Of a stretch of 64,000 nt of DNA, positions 19,332 to 29,200 are shown piece after piece. The stretch lies in contig NZ_FNGM01000018.1 of NCBI RefSeq assembly GCF_900102965.1, positions 1 through 64,000 of the forward strand. The letters run 5' to 3'. The DNA comes from Paenibacillus jilunlii. GTDB lineage: Bacteria; Bacillota; Bacilli; Paenibacillales; Paenibacillaceae. The number at the start of each line of letters is the position of its first letter. The stretch's first letter is position 1. A model generated the notes under the pieces. It saw nothing but the letters and a program-made list of their open reading frames with translations, did not search any database and had not been told where the DNA came from. The translations under genes were made by a program, and so were the position numbers.

Positions 19332-19362
19332 AAGAAAAGACCGCTTCCGGTAGGAAGCAGCC
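19332..19362 (-). terminator. Terminator after the glutaredoxin-like gene
   Basis: GCTGCTTCC and GGAAGCGGT arms with a four-base loop, then TTTTCTTTCTC on the minus strand. Confidence 0.75.
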
Positions 19363-19394
19363 TTTTTCCCAATGCATGCTATATAGTGGAATGA

Positions 19395-19628
19395 TTATAC
19401 GTTCGCCAATGCCTTGTCGAATTGAGTTTTGTTCATGCCGACAATCTTGAAGTCGCCAATGACGGTGACCGGCACTGCTCTCATCCCCATATCCCACACC
19501 TGCTGGGCATAATCATCATTTTGTTCAATGTTGCGCTCCTCGTAGGAGATGCCCTTTTCGCTCAGGAAGCTTTTGACCTGACGGCAATGCGGACAGTTGG
19601 TTGAAGTGTACACAATTACATTATCCAT
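19395..19628 (-). CDS. Glutaredoxin-like (NrdH/YruB type) protein
   Basis: 77 residues with the thioredoxin fold pattern beta-alpha-beta. The active site is CPHC at residues 12-15 (TSTNCPHCRQVKSFL), and the cis-proline is in AVPVTVIGD. It is a small thiol-disulfide exchange protein of the cytoplasm, probably reduced by thioredoxin reductase or bacillithiol; trxB lies 425 bases upstream. GGAGGAG precedes the ATG by about nine bases. The leader holds two repeats like the one before xylB. Confidence 0.88.
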   Translation of the reverse strand: MDNVIVYTSTNCPHCRQVKSFLSEKGISYEERNIEQNDDYAQQVWDMGMRAVPVTVIGDFKIVGMNKTQFDKALANV

Positions 19629-19644
19629 AGTAAAATCTCCTCCT

Positions 19645-19770
19645 AAAAGTTTTGTGAGCGTTACTTCCTAAATCGGCTTCGTGCAAAACTCGCCTCGGAA
19701 GCATACTCTAAGTTTCGTGAGCGTTACTTCCAGCACCCAGCTTCGTGCAAAACCGGCTTCGGAAGCATAG
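19645..19770 (-). repeat. Two tandem leader repeats before the glutaredoxin-like gene
   Basis: On the minus strand each unit reads TATGCTTCCGA(A/G)GC, (C/G)(G/A)GTTTTGCACGAAGC and GGAAGTAACGCTCAC(A/G)AAACTT, with a period of about 62 bases. The last one runs directly into TTAGGAGG. A degenerate third copy precedes xylB. Confidence 0.8.
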
Positions 19771-19771
19771 C

Positions 19772-19999
19772 TATACAGATTGAACTTGTAAATTTGATGA
19801 AGAGGGCAGCCATCATTAGTGGAAAAAGGATCACTAATCGGACTCATTCAGCTTATGGAGTATCCTATGCGGGAAAAAATACCACTAATCCGGCTGAAAG
19901 CGGCCACATGGGATAAATATGCACGAATTAGATGTACAAAATCCCACTAAAACCTTCAGTAGCCCGGATTTCAGCGATTTAGTTTTACTTTTTCCACTT
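19772..19999 (+). repeat. 228-bp dispersed repeat, copy 2
   Basis: It starts TATACAGATTGAACTTGTAA and ends CTTTTTCCACTT. It is the same length and orientation as the copy at 16223-16450, with about 85% identity by eye. It lies between trxB and the glutaredoxin leader repeats. Confidence 0.85.
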
Positions 20000-20052
20000 C
20001 GCTTCTGTTCCTTATATTGTAACACCGCAGTGCCTGCTATACCAAGCAAGGG

Positions 20053-20994
20053 TTACAGAATAACCGCGCTGTGCTCCAGGCTCTCAATGTACTTCTCGGC
20101 ATCCATAGCAGCCATACATCCGCTGCCTGCTGCGGTAATCGCTTGTTTGTAACGGGTATCCTGCACATCTCCGCAGGCGAATACGCCGGGAATATTGGTT
20201 TCCGAGGTGCCTGGATTCGTCACGATATAGCCATTCGCATCTGTTGTAATCTGTCCGCCCAGGAAGGCTGTGTTCGGGTGATGCCCGATAGCGACAAATA
20301 CACCGCTGGCTTCAATGAACTCTTCTTCTCCGGTCACATTGTTAAGCACCTTAATGCCGTTCACGCCTCTGTCGCCGGAAGTCACTTCCAGCGGAGTGCG
20401 GTTGAGGCTCCAGGCAACCTTTTCGTTGTCGCGGACGCGGTCCTGCATGATTTTGGAGGCACGCAGTTCTTCACGGCGGTGAACAAGGGTTACTTTGGAA
20501 GCAAAACGGGTCAGAAAGCCTGCTTCTTCAAGCGCTGAATCGCCGCCGCCAACCACTACGATCTCCTTGCCGCGGAAGAAAAAGCCATCGCAGGTCGCAC
20601 AAGTGCTGACACCGCGTCCGATGTTGTCCTGCTCACCTGGAATACCCAGGTATTTAGCCGTTGCACCCGTCGACAGAATCAAGGTATCCGTAGTCAGCTC
20701 GCCCATTCCTTCCACATTCAGCTTAAATGGACGCTCGCCCAGTTCTACACTGTTGACCCAGCCTGTCACAAACTTGGCGCCGAAGCGTTCAGCCTGCTTG
20801 CGCATATTGTCCATCAGTTCCGGGCCCATGATCCCGTCAGGAAACCCCGGAAAGTTCTCTACTTCAGTAGTTGTGGTAAGCTGGCCTCCCGGCTGAGGAC
20901 CTTCAATAACCAACGGGTTCAGATTGGCCCGGGCCAAGTAGATGGCTGCAGTCAATCCGGCAGGTCCGGTACCGATAATAATTGATTTATACAT
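20053..20994 (-). CDS. trxB: Thioredoxin reductase
   Basis: 313 residues, low-molecular-weight type. The FAD-binding GTGPAGLTAAIYLARA opens the protein, the redox-active disulfide is Cys132-Ala-Thr-Cys135 (STCATCDG), NADPH binding is GGGDSALEEAGFL, and the second FAD motif is GVFACGDVQDTRYKQAITAA. It passes electrons from NADPH to thioredoxin and possibly to the nearby glutaredoxin-like protein. AAGGAGG lies about nine bases before the ATG. A B. subtilis-like neighbourhood (hprK, lgt) is not present here. Confidence 0.96.
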   Translation of the reverse strand: MYKSIIIGTGPAGLTAAIYLARANLNPLVIEGPQPGGQLTTTTEVENFPGFPDGIMGPELMDNMRKQAERFGAKFVTGWVNSVELGERPFKLNVEGMGELTTDTLILSTGATAKYLGIPGEQDNIGRGVSTCATCDGFFFRGKEIVVVGGGDSALEEAGFLTRFASKVTLVHRREELRASKIMQDRVRDNEKVAWSLNRTPLEVTSGDRGVNGIKVLNNVTGEEEFIEASGVFVAIGHHPNTAFLGGQITTDANGYIVTNPGTSETNIPGVFACGDVQDTRYKQAITAAGSGCMAAMDAEKYIESLEHSAVIL

Positions 20995-21197
20995 GACTAT
21001 ATCCTCCTTGAGATGAACGGCTATGATGCCGGTTTATATTTCCTTAATTAAAATTATTATAATGTAGTACTAATTATGCTCACCTCAAGCGAATCTGTCA
21101 ATACGCCAGACACAATGTAATCGCTCCATTTTGTGAACAATTCAATTTTGAACAATTAAATTTGCAAAATCGTCAAAAAGTATTGGAACCTGCGTTC

Positions 21198-23153
21198 TCA
21201 CCGCAATAGTCTCAGTCCATTGAGGATTACCAGGATCGTGCTGCCTTCATGGCCAACAACACCGAACGGAAGGGCAATCCCCTGCAAAAAGTTACTCAGC
21301 ATCAATGTTGCAATCACCGTCACGGCAAAAATCATATTCTGCTTCACGATCCGCTGCGAGCGGCGGGCCAGGGTAATTGTGGAGGCAATCTCTTCAATAT
21401 TGTCGTTCATCAGCACGACATCGGCAATCTCCAGGGCTGCACCGCTGCCCTTCATGCCCATCCCTATGCCGACTGTCGCTGTGGCCAGTGCGGGGGCATC
21501 ATTCACCCCATCGCCCACCATAACCACATTCCCGTATTGCTCACGCAGCGCTTTGATATGTGTTACTTTATCCTCAGGGAGCAGTCCTGCAAACACCAAG
21601 TCTACACCGGTCTGCCCGGCAATCACTTCTGCCGTCGCCGCGCGGTCACCGGTCAGCATGGCTACTTTTACACCCAGTTCCTGAAGCTTGTGAACCGCCG
21701 CGATGGCCTGCGGACGCACCGTATCCTGCAACGCAATCATTCCTGCAATATTTCCGCCGTCGAGAATCAGCGACACCGTCTTGCCTTCTTTCTCCAACTG
21801 CTGCCGCAGCGATTTCCACTGCTCATCACCGCCCTCATTCCGTTCATCCAGAAGATTGGACTTGCCGATTCTCCACAACCGCCCATCGATCAGCCCTTCA
21901 ATCCCCCAGCCAGTAACAGATGTGCTTTCTTCAATTACATGCAGCACAAGGCGCTCCTCCCCGGCCTTGCGCACGATCGCTTCCGCCAGCGGATGCCGGG
22001 ACAGCTTCTCAATCGAGGCGCTGACTGCCAGCAGTTCATTCCGGTCATATCCTTTGCCGGCAATAAAATCAGTCACCTGCGGAAGTCCCTCCGTCAGTGT
22101 CCCCGTCTTGTCAAAAGCCACCACCGAGGTTTTCGCCATATTCTCCAAATGGACGCCGCCTTTGAAGAGAATGCCTTTACGCGCGCTTTTGGAGATGGCC
22201 GACAGCATGGCCGGCATGATGGAAGACACCAATGCACAGGGTGAAGCCACTACAAGAAACACCATTGCTTTATAAAAAGCTGCACTCCAGCTCAAGTCCA
22301 GCATAAATGGCGGCAGTGCAATCAGAGCTATTGTCGCGGCAACCACTACCCGGGCATAAACCGACTCCAGCCGCTTGATGAAGCGCTGTGATTCCGGCAC
22401 CTCGGCTTCCGCTTCTTCAACCATCCTGATGATTTTGGCAAAAAGAGTGTTCTCCGCCGACTTGGTCACTTCTATATACAAAGGGCCTTCTCCATTGATG
22501 GTTCCGGCAAACATTTCGCTGCCGGCACTTTTTTCTACAGGCAGGGATTCGCCCGTAATGGAGGCCTGGTTAACTGCGGATTCCCCACGGTAGATGGTGC
22601 CGTCTGCCGGGATAATCTCTCCCGGACGCACAAGCAGCTGGTCGCCGACCGCGAGCAGATCAATCGCAACCTCGCTCATGACCCCCTTTTCAATCCGCAC
22701 AGCGGTGGCCGGCTTCAGGGCCATGAGCGACGAGATATCTTTTTTGCTGCGTTCCATCGTATAACTCTCCAGTGCTCCGCTCAGTGCAAAGATAAAGATC
22801 AGCATTGCACCTTCGTTCCAATACCCGATTGAAGCTGCGCCCAGCGCGGCGGCAATCATCAGCAGGTTCACGTCCAGGTCCCGTTCCTTGAACAGCGTCT
22901 CGACGCCTTCCTTCGCCTTGATCCAGCCGCCTACCGAGTAGGAAACAATGTACAGCACGATGGAGAAAATCTCCGACCAGCCGCTGACAGCCCAGGCAAT
23001 AAGCAGGAGCAGCCCACTGCCAAGTGCTGCCTGCATTTCGGAATTGCTGAGCATTGCCTTGGGATCGAACCGGCGCGGACGCGGCGTGCGAGGCTGCTGG
23101 GCGCTGCCTTCACGCGCCAGGGATTTAGGCAATTGTTTGGATGTAGCATGCAT
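21198..23153 (-). CDS. Heavy-metal P-type ATPase (P1B, ZosA/CadA-like)
   Basis: 651 residues. It has the phosphorylated Asp348 in DKTGTLTEG, the phosphatase motif TGES (200-203), the P1B membrane motif SPC (304-306), the HP signature in LSRHPLAEA and the hinge GDGVNDAPALA. There is no N-terminal metal-binding CXXC domain. The C-terminus has HEGST close to the end, as in ZosA/zinc-cadmium-cobalt type pumps. It probably moves Zn(II) or a similar divalent metal, and direction cannot be told. The ribosome site AGGAG is 12 bases from the ATG. A Fur-family-like box and a large hairpin lie in the leader. Confidence 0.92.
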   Translation of the reverse strand: MHATSKQLPKSLAREGSAQQPRTPRPRRFDPKAMLSNSEMQAALGSGLLLLIAWAVSGWSEIFSIVLYIVSYSVGGWIKAKEGVETLFKERDLDVNLLMIAAALGAASIGYWNEGAMLIFIFALSGALESYTMERSKKDISSLMALKPATAVRIEKGVMSEVAIDLLAVGDQLLVRPGEIIPADGTIYRGESAVNQASITGESLPVEKSAGSEMFAGTINGEGPLYIEVTKSAENTLFAKIIRMVEEAEAEVPESQRFIKRLESVYARVVVAATIALIALPPFMLDLSWSAAFYKAMVFLVVASPCALVSSIMPAMLSAISKSARKGILFKGGVHLENMAKTSVVAFDKTGTLTEGLPQVTDFIAGKGYDRNELLAVSASIEKLSRHPLAEAIVRKAGEERLVLHVIEESTSVTGWGIEGLIDGRLWRIGKSNLLDERNEGGDEQWKSLRQQLEKEGKTVSLILDGGNIAGMIALQDTVRPQAIAAVHKLQELGVKVAMLTGDRAATAEVIAGQTGVDLVFAGLLPEDKVTHIKALREQYGNVVMVGDGVNDAPALATATVGIGMGMKGSGAALEIADVVLMNDNIEEIASTITLARRSQRIVKQNMIFAVTVIATLMLSNFLQGIALPFGVVGHEGSTILVILNGLRLLR

Positions 23154-23309
23154 AGGTAATCACTCTCCTGATTCATTTTCGGAAATTGCTTGGGGAAACA
23201 AATGCTTGAGAAATACTTCGTATTGTCTCCTGATGACAATACATGCTGACTGGGAATAACCATGTCCCGACTGATAATGAGAGCCATTATTAAGGCCCTT
23301 AAAATGACA

Positions 23310-23340
23310 CATGCTGCCCCGGCTCAGCCGGGACAGCATG
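23310..23340. other. Stem-loop in the P-type ATPase leader
   Basis: CATGCTG(C)CCCGGC and GCCGGGACAGCATG make a long stem with a very small loop, about 160 bases before the ATPase start. There is no T-tract of terminator quality. It could be an mRNA regulatory or stabilising element. The remainder of 23154-23770 holds the Fur-like box, a dispersed repeat and a terminator but no convincing gene. Confidence 0.5.
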
Positions 23341-23346
23341 GTAAAT

Positions 23347-23365
23347 GAGAATGATAATCGTTGTT
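23347..23365. promoter_or_regulatory. Fur/PerR/Zur-type box upstream of the P-type ATPase
   Basis: GAGAATGATAATCGTTGTT matches 15 of 19 positions of the classic Fur box GATAATGATAATCATTATC. Fur-family regulators share this architecture, so the actual regulator (Fur, Zur or PerR) is not resolved. Confidence 0.55.
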
Positions 23366-23450
23366 GCAATTGTACAAATTTATTTCCTCAGTGCAACTTG
23401 TAGCTATAATATACCATGATCCGCGAAAAAGTAAACAGGGGACTAGCCCT

Positions 23451-23633
23451 AGTGGAAAAAATAAACTTAATTTCTCCACTTCCCTCTTCCGAACAAGCGT
23501 TAGTTGGAAAAAGTAGCTTTAATCTGGCCGATTCGTACTCTTAACGCTGACTTCGCTTGAATTAAGTATACTTTTTCCACTATTCTGTCTTCAGAAAGCT
23601 TTTGCAGCCATTTTAAGTCTACTAATTCCACTT
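23451..23633. repeat. Degenerate dispersed repeat with GTGGAAAAA boxes
   Basis: AGTGGAAAAAATAAAC at 23451, TTAGTTGGAAAAAGTAG at 23510, ATACTTTTTCCACT near 23570 and TAATTCCACTT at 23633 repeat the box vocabulary of the 228-bp elements in a shuffled arrangement. Confidence 0.65.
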
Positions 23634-23684
23634 GACTTCCCTACAACACCCCATAGTCCACTATAGTAGAAAATTATTAAACAC

Positions 23685-23726
23685 CAAAAAAGCATCCCGG
23701 ACAGTAGATAGATGGCTGCCGGGATA
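23685..23726 (-). terminator. Terminator of the GH2/GH94 operon
   Basis: TATCCCGG and CCGGGATG arms, then CTTTTTTGG on the minus strand, about 45 bases after the GH94 stop codon. Confidence 0.75.
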
Positions 23727-23770
23727 CCTCACGTTACCTTATGCTTAAATATCTTCTTTAACTTATGAGA

Positions 23771-26245
23771 CTACAGGATAACCTCTACCTTAACCGTAGC
23801 TTTTTCCGGGTAGGCAGGCACTACGTTGCCTTCCAGCCGCTGGCCGTCAACACGGATTTCCTTCACACCTTTGCAGCTATGTGAGCTGTTGGTTACAGAA
23901 ATCTCGTAGAGGCAGCCGCGGAATCTCCGGGTCACCTTGAAGCCTTCCCACTCCGAGGGAATACACGGATCAATGGACAGCCCCGCCAGGACAGGCTTAA
24001 TGCCCATAATATACTGGGTAGCGGCAATATACATCCAAGCGGCCGTACCTGTCAGCCAGGATACGTTGGCCAGTCCGAACTTATCGGATTCCGGCCCGAA
24101 CAGATTGGAGGCATAGACAAACGGTTCTGCCTTATAGCGCCATATTCCGGCCCGCTCCATAGCGACGTTCGGGATCAGCTGGCGGTAATATTTGTAGGCC
24201 TGATCTCCTCTTCCCAGCATACATTCCGCAATAATAGCCCAGGTATTGGCATGGCAGAAGACTGCTCCATTCTCACCCGTACCCTTGTTGTAATTGGTCA
24301 GCGGGTCGGCAGGATCGGGAAAGGTGGTAATGGAAGGGTGCAGCTTCTTGATGCCCAGCTCCGTGTCCAGAATATCACGCACACTGTCCATAGCCTGCAG
24401 GGCTTTGTCTGGCTCGGCCATGCCGGACAGGGTGGCCCAGGTTTGCGCGTTGAGCCAGATTTTGGCCTCGTCATGCTCGTCCGTGCCGAGGAAACGCCCG
24501 TCATCCATCACTGCCCGCCGGAACCACTGCCCATCCCAGCCCAGAGTGTTCACCAGATCCTTCTGATTCTCATACATAGCTTCATAACCTGCTGCATGCT
24601 CCGGATGGCCGGAAGCTGCTGCCAGATCCTTCATGCGCAGCAGTACCGTCCCGAGCTGCATCGCAGTCCAGATGCTCTCCCCTTTGCCCTGGCGGCATAC
24701 ACGGAAAAGCTGGTCGTTCCAGTCCGAACGCAGCATTAACGGGAAGCCGTTCGGTCCCAGCCGGGAGGCGGTAAAATCGATGGCCCGCTTCAAATGCTCA
24801 TAAAGTGTGCCTTCGCCGCCGTCATAAAAGGGCAGGCTCTCCTGCAGAAATCCGGCGTCACCGGTCTCCGCGAGAATATCCCACACCGCAAGCGCGGTCC
24901 ACAGGTGGTCATCGGAATGAATGCTGGTCACCGGGTCCCAGCCCTCATTGGGGAAGAAATAATGGTTCACATGCCCATCCTGATACTGCTGCCCCAGCAG
25001 CAGGCGGACCTTCTCCTTCGCTGCCTCCGGATCAAACGGGGCCACGGCCAATATATCCTGCGCGGTATCGCGGAAGCCTACACCCCGGAAGGTGCCGGTG
25101 GCATAAAAGGAAATATTGCGTGAGAAAAGGAAGTTCCGCTGGGCCTGATACGGGTTCCAGATGTTGAGCATCCGCTGCGCATCCGCATCCGGCAATTCGC
25201 AATTCCAGGCGCCCAGATAACTGTCCCAATTTTCCTTAAGGGCCGCATAGGAACGGGCGACGAAATCCGCCTCCCGCGAATGCTCAACGGCCCGCTCCAC
25301 CTCCGCTTCATCCATTGCCGTCCCCAGAAAAAAGTTCACGGTCCGGGTTTCACCGGGCTGCAGGGTCACCTGTACCTGAAGGGCACCGCAGGGATCCCCG
25401 CCCAGGAGCGTTGAGCCCGTGCAGCCTCCCTGCTCAATGGCGGCGGGATTCGATTCACTGCGGTAGCTGCCGATAAATTCTTCCCGGTCGCCGTCATAGC
25501 TGTGCAGCGGTGCATCGGACATCATGTACACCAGCGGCGTCTCCTCCGGCTTCGGCTGATTCTCGACACCGTATTTGTAGACTAACGCTTCCTTGGGGTG
25601 ATACTGCACGGATACCTGGTGCTTGTTATAACACTGCCACTGCAGCTCACGCATAAATTCCATCATTCCGAACTCGGCATAAGCATACACATTCAGCACC
25701 TTCACCGCCGGGCTGTTGTTCGTCAGTGTCAGATTCCAGATCAGCGAGTTCTCATAGGGTCCGACAAAATAGACAGTCTTCGCAGCGACCTCATCCTCCT
25801 GAGCCTCGAAACGGGTGTACCCCAGGCCGTGGCTGCTGCTCCATTCCTGCGGCTTCTGAAAGGCAGGCTCATACGTAGGACACCAATAGCTCCCCGTTCC
25901 GGCATCCTGGAGGTAAATATAAGGGCCGGAACGGTCTGTCGGCAGATGGAAAAACCGGTAGCGGGTAATCCGCCAGATCTGGGGCGATTTATAAAAAGCG
26001 ACCCCGCCGCCTGCATGGGACAGCATGGTGTGGAACGTGCCGTTGGACAGGTAGTTCATCCATGGTGTCGGCATGTCATGGCGTTTGAACTCAACTTCCT
26101 TCAGTTCATCACGGAACGTGAAATACTGGTCAAGCTGCTGTTCGCGGGCTAACGCTGCTCCTCCTGCAGTTTTCACATCGGCCTTCTTGTGCTCTTCAGA
26201 GCCGGTTAGGCCGGCAGGACTTGGGGGTCCGGGTTGCTTCATCAT
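23771..26245 (-). CDS. Glycoside hydrolase family 94 disaccharide/oligosaccharide phosphorylase
   Basis: 824 residues, the usual size. An N-terminal beta-sandwich is followed by an (alpha/alpha)6 barrel. Family hallmarks are GVGFRDTAQDILA (390-400), SIHSDDHLWTALAVWD (441-456) and RSDWNDQL, with Asp508 as the expected general acid, followed by GKGESIW. It cleaves a beta-linked sugar with phosphate, giving a sugar 1-phosphate in the cytoplasm. Known specificities include cellobiose, chitobiose, cellobionic acid, laminaribiose and beta-1,2-glucans. The RSDWND context differs from classic GGDWNDG cellobiose phosphorylases, so specificity is open. It is last in an operon after a giant GH2 protein, 31 bases apart. 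Confidence 0.9.
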   Translation of the reverse strand: MMKQPGPPSPAGLTGSEEHKKADVKTAGGAALAREQQLDQYFTFRDELKEVEFKRHDMPTPWMNYLSNGTFHTMLSHAGGGVAFYKSPQIWRITRYRFFHLPTDRSGPYIYLQDAGTGSYWCPTYEPAFQKPQEWSSSHGLGYTRFEAQEDEVAAKTVYFVGPYENSLIWNLTLTNNSPAVKVLNVYAYAEFGMMEFMRELQWQCYNKHQVSVQYHPKEALVYKYGVENQPKPEETPLVYMMSDAPLHSYDGDREEFIGSYRSESNPAAIEQGGCTGSTLLGGDPCGALQVQVTLQPGETRTVNFFLGTAMDEAEVERAVEHSREADFVARSYAALKENWDSYLGAWNCELPDADAQRMLNIWNPYQAQRNFLFSRNISFYATGTFRGVGFRDTAQDILAVAPFDPEAAKEKVRLLLGQQYQDGHVNHYFFPNEGWDPVTSIHSDDHLWTALAVWDILAETGDAGFLQESLPFYDGGEGTLYEHLKRAIDFTASRLGPNGFPLMLRSDWNDQLFRVCRQGKGESIWTAMQLGTVLLRMKDLAAASGHPEHAAGYEAMYENQKDLVNTLGWDGQWFRRAVMDDGRFLGTDEHDEAKIWLNAQTWATLSGMAEPDKALQAMDSVRDILDTELGIKKLHPSITTFPDPADPLTNYNKGTGENGAVFCHANTWAIIAECMLGRGDQAYKYYRQLIPNVAMERAGIWRYKAEPFVYASNLFGPESDKFGLANVSWLTGTAAWMYIAATQYIMGIKPVLAGLSIDPCIPSEWEGFKVTRRFRGCLYEISVTNSSHSCKGVKEIRVDGQRLEGNVVPAYPEKATVKVEVIL

Positions 26246-26276
26246 AAGTTTGGCTCCTCTCAGGGTTGGAAAATGC

Positions 26277-29200
26277 TCACTTGGGCTCTACCTCATCCAT
26301 TGTCAGCCGGTACTCCAAATCGTTCATATACGTACCGTCGCTATTCAAGAACACCATGCCGAAGGCAAAATCCTCCCGGCCCCCCTGCACGATGGCAATC
26401 AGCCGGTTGATTCCGCTGTTCAGCACGATCTCCTTCTCCGGGGCTGCAACCTGTTCCCCGTTCATATAAATCTCGAAGGCGTTGTCCGATTTCACCCGCA
26501 GCCTGCCGGTACGGGCATTTCCAGTACGGCTGTCCTCAGACCGTGCCGGGAGATGCACAAAGCAGCTCAGAAACACCGGACAGCCTGCCGAGCCGGGGAT
26601 CAGCAGGGTTCCGTCTGCACGGCGTTCTTTTTTCTTCATCCAGCCGTACAGCCCCTCACCCAGATTGTTCAAGGAGAATTCGGGGTCGGTATAATAATCC
26701 CTCATGGCCTGATAGTCCACATACGGCGGACAAGGCAGCGTCATTACCGCTTCTACTGCCCATTCCGCATCGCCTTTATCACGGATCAGCAGCTCATCCG
26801 CGAAGGCGGCGCCCATATTTCCCAGCAGGCGGGTGTAGAGCCGTTGGCTTTTGTCGCTGTCCGGGTCTGTGAGCAGCTGCGAGCAGAGGATCTCCCCCCC
26901 GCCTGTCGCGATCCGGATCAGGAAATCTCCGGGTTCACGCGCCTTGTCGCGGTTCAGCTCGACCAGCGCCAGTCTGCTGTATTCTGCCGTGTGCTGCCCG
27001 GCAAAATAGTCCTTCCAGGCTGTTCCCTCCACGCTGGTGCACAGCACCTCGGCGTCCGGCACTTCCAGCCTGTGCAGGGCCAGCTCCCGGTTCACTACAT
27101 CCCGGGGCGAGAGAAACACCTTGTCGAACCCGAACAGGTCGACAGGGCTGAATCCGCGGACGGCGGCGTGCGCGTAGTCCGCCTCCAGATGGTACGTCCC
27201 GTGCGGCGCGATGCGCACGGGGCGGTCCAGCAGGCGGGCCAGCGCCTCCTGCCCGCCGGGCTCTGCCGGCAGCACCAGCACCCTGCTGCCGGCACTTGCA
27301 GCCTGCCGGACGGCCTCAGCCGCGCCCGGTCCGTTCAGCAGCCCGGCCTCCACCACGAGGAGGCCGGGACTCAGGCTGGATAAGCCGGCGGCGCTATCCA
27401 GCCAAGTGCCCTTGAGGCCAAGCTTGCCGAGCAAGGCTTCCGCCGCACTGCCGCTGCGGACCCATACCGCAGCGGGCACCGGTGCCGCAGCCGCGGGGAC
27501 CGCGCGGCCCGCATAGCGGAGCAGGTTCCGCAGCAGCAGGCAGGCCTGGGGAATCCGGTGGAGATGATCCATAATCTCCAGTTGATTCGCCAGGAACATT
27601 CCTGCACCGTTCCGGTATTCCAGAAGCGGCGACCACAGATCACCGCCGTCACCAAAATCACCGCTGCTGCATTCCAGCAGCAGGGTGAAATCCCCGGTTA
27701 CCGGCTTCTCAAAGGCTGCCTTAATGATCGGCAGCGGCCCTTCCTCGCGGAGCTCCTCATGCCAGAACATCAGGTCCTCGTCCCCAAGACCCTGAAGTAC
27801 AGGATGTTCATAGCTGCCCGCCTGGGCACGGATGAACTCTCTGCGGACCAGCGGAAGCCTGCCGGGGGAGAGATGAAGCTGCTCCAGCAGCAGCAGCCTG
27901 CCTCCTTGCTGCACAAAACCTCTCAGCTTCCGGTCCAGCCCCCCGTCCTTATCCGGCATTTTGCTGCCGGCAATCAGCAGAACGCCGCCGGGCAGCTGCT
28001 CTATGGATTCAGGTTCTATGCGGTCCAGGCCAGGAACCAGAGCTTTAATCACCTCAAAGTCCCTATCTGAGCCTGTATACACAGCGGGCAGCTCAAGTGC
28101 TATCGGAGCAGTCTTGCAGCTGCCGGACAGCAGCCTGTAGCTAAGATTAAGCTCATGCTTCAGCTGCCCCCCATGGAACAGCCTGGCCTCGAGTACAGCT
28201 TCCCCTTCGCCATTGACGGAATCCGGCATCCACTCCAGCCGGATACACCGCCGTTCAGCAGGCTCTTGCCGGAAGTTGAAGGCTAGCGTGTGAACCACAC
28301 GTCCGCCCTGCTGAACGGTGCATTCTATAGTCACTGCTTGTTCGGCCAGCGTATCGTTGTACACATCGAAGCTCCGGCGGATCAGCGAATCGTCGAAGAA
28401 GCAGCGGTTATACTCGGCAGCTATCATCGTTACCGGTTTGAACGCCTCCGCCATGATAGCGAAGGATGGGTTGACCCGATACGCCGGATATTCCTCCGGC
28501 AGCAGTCCGTTGTTCAGTGAAAGCGAGTATGCCGGAATAAGCCCAGGCTTGGGTCCTGGTGCCGTCAGACCGGCAGGCGGCAGAACAATATCCCGGTCCG
28601 GCATCGCCCGCATGAAATAATGGACGAAGTTGAAGGTGGAGATGCCGGATACCCCCTGGCGCCGCGCATATTCCACGAAGAGCCGCTCCTTCTGCGCAAG
28701 ACCGGCAGCACTCGCGTCCGTATCGCGGTAAGCCCCAAGCCCCACGTACATGCTGCTGTTCTGCGGACAGATGTACCACCAGCCGCCATGCTCGCCAAAG
28801 GTGAGCGGAACGCTGCGGTCCCATTGGGAGATGGTGCCGTCAATGTTGTAATGCCGGCTCTCTACCTCCGTAAGCTCCTTGGGGAGCAGCCGGTTATCCC
28901 CTTCGACCATGATTGGGCGGGTGGCATCCAGCTCCCGCATCAGCTTCATCAGGCCGGGAATATGCTGCTTGTAGCCGTCCCGGCCGTCGACCCATCGCAT
29001 CTCATTCTGCACACTCCACAGGATGACGGAAGGATGGTTTTTGTCACGCTGCACCAGCCGCTGCACATGTGCACGGCAGTTGGCTATGAAATCCGGATGA
29101 TTGGCATCCATCGATTTGCTGGAGCCATAAATCGCGGTTTCATCGACAATAAGCATCCCTTCCTCATCGGCAATCCGCAAATAATCGGAGGGGTACGGCT

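Noticed and set aside
23160-23369. 69-residue leader peptide before the P-type ATPase
   Set aside because: It has no ribosome site and overlaps the Fur-like box and the hairpin; chance frame.
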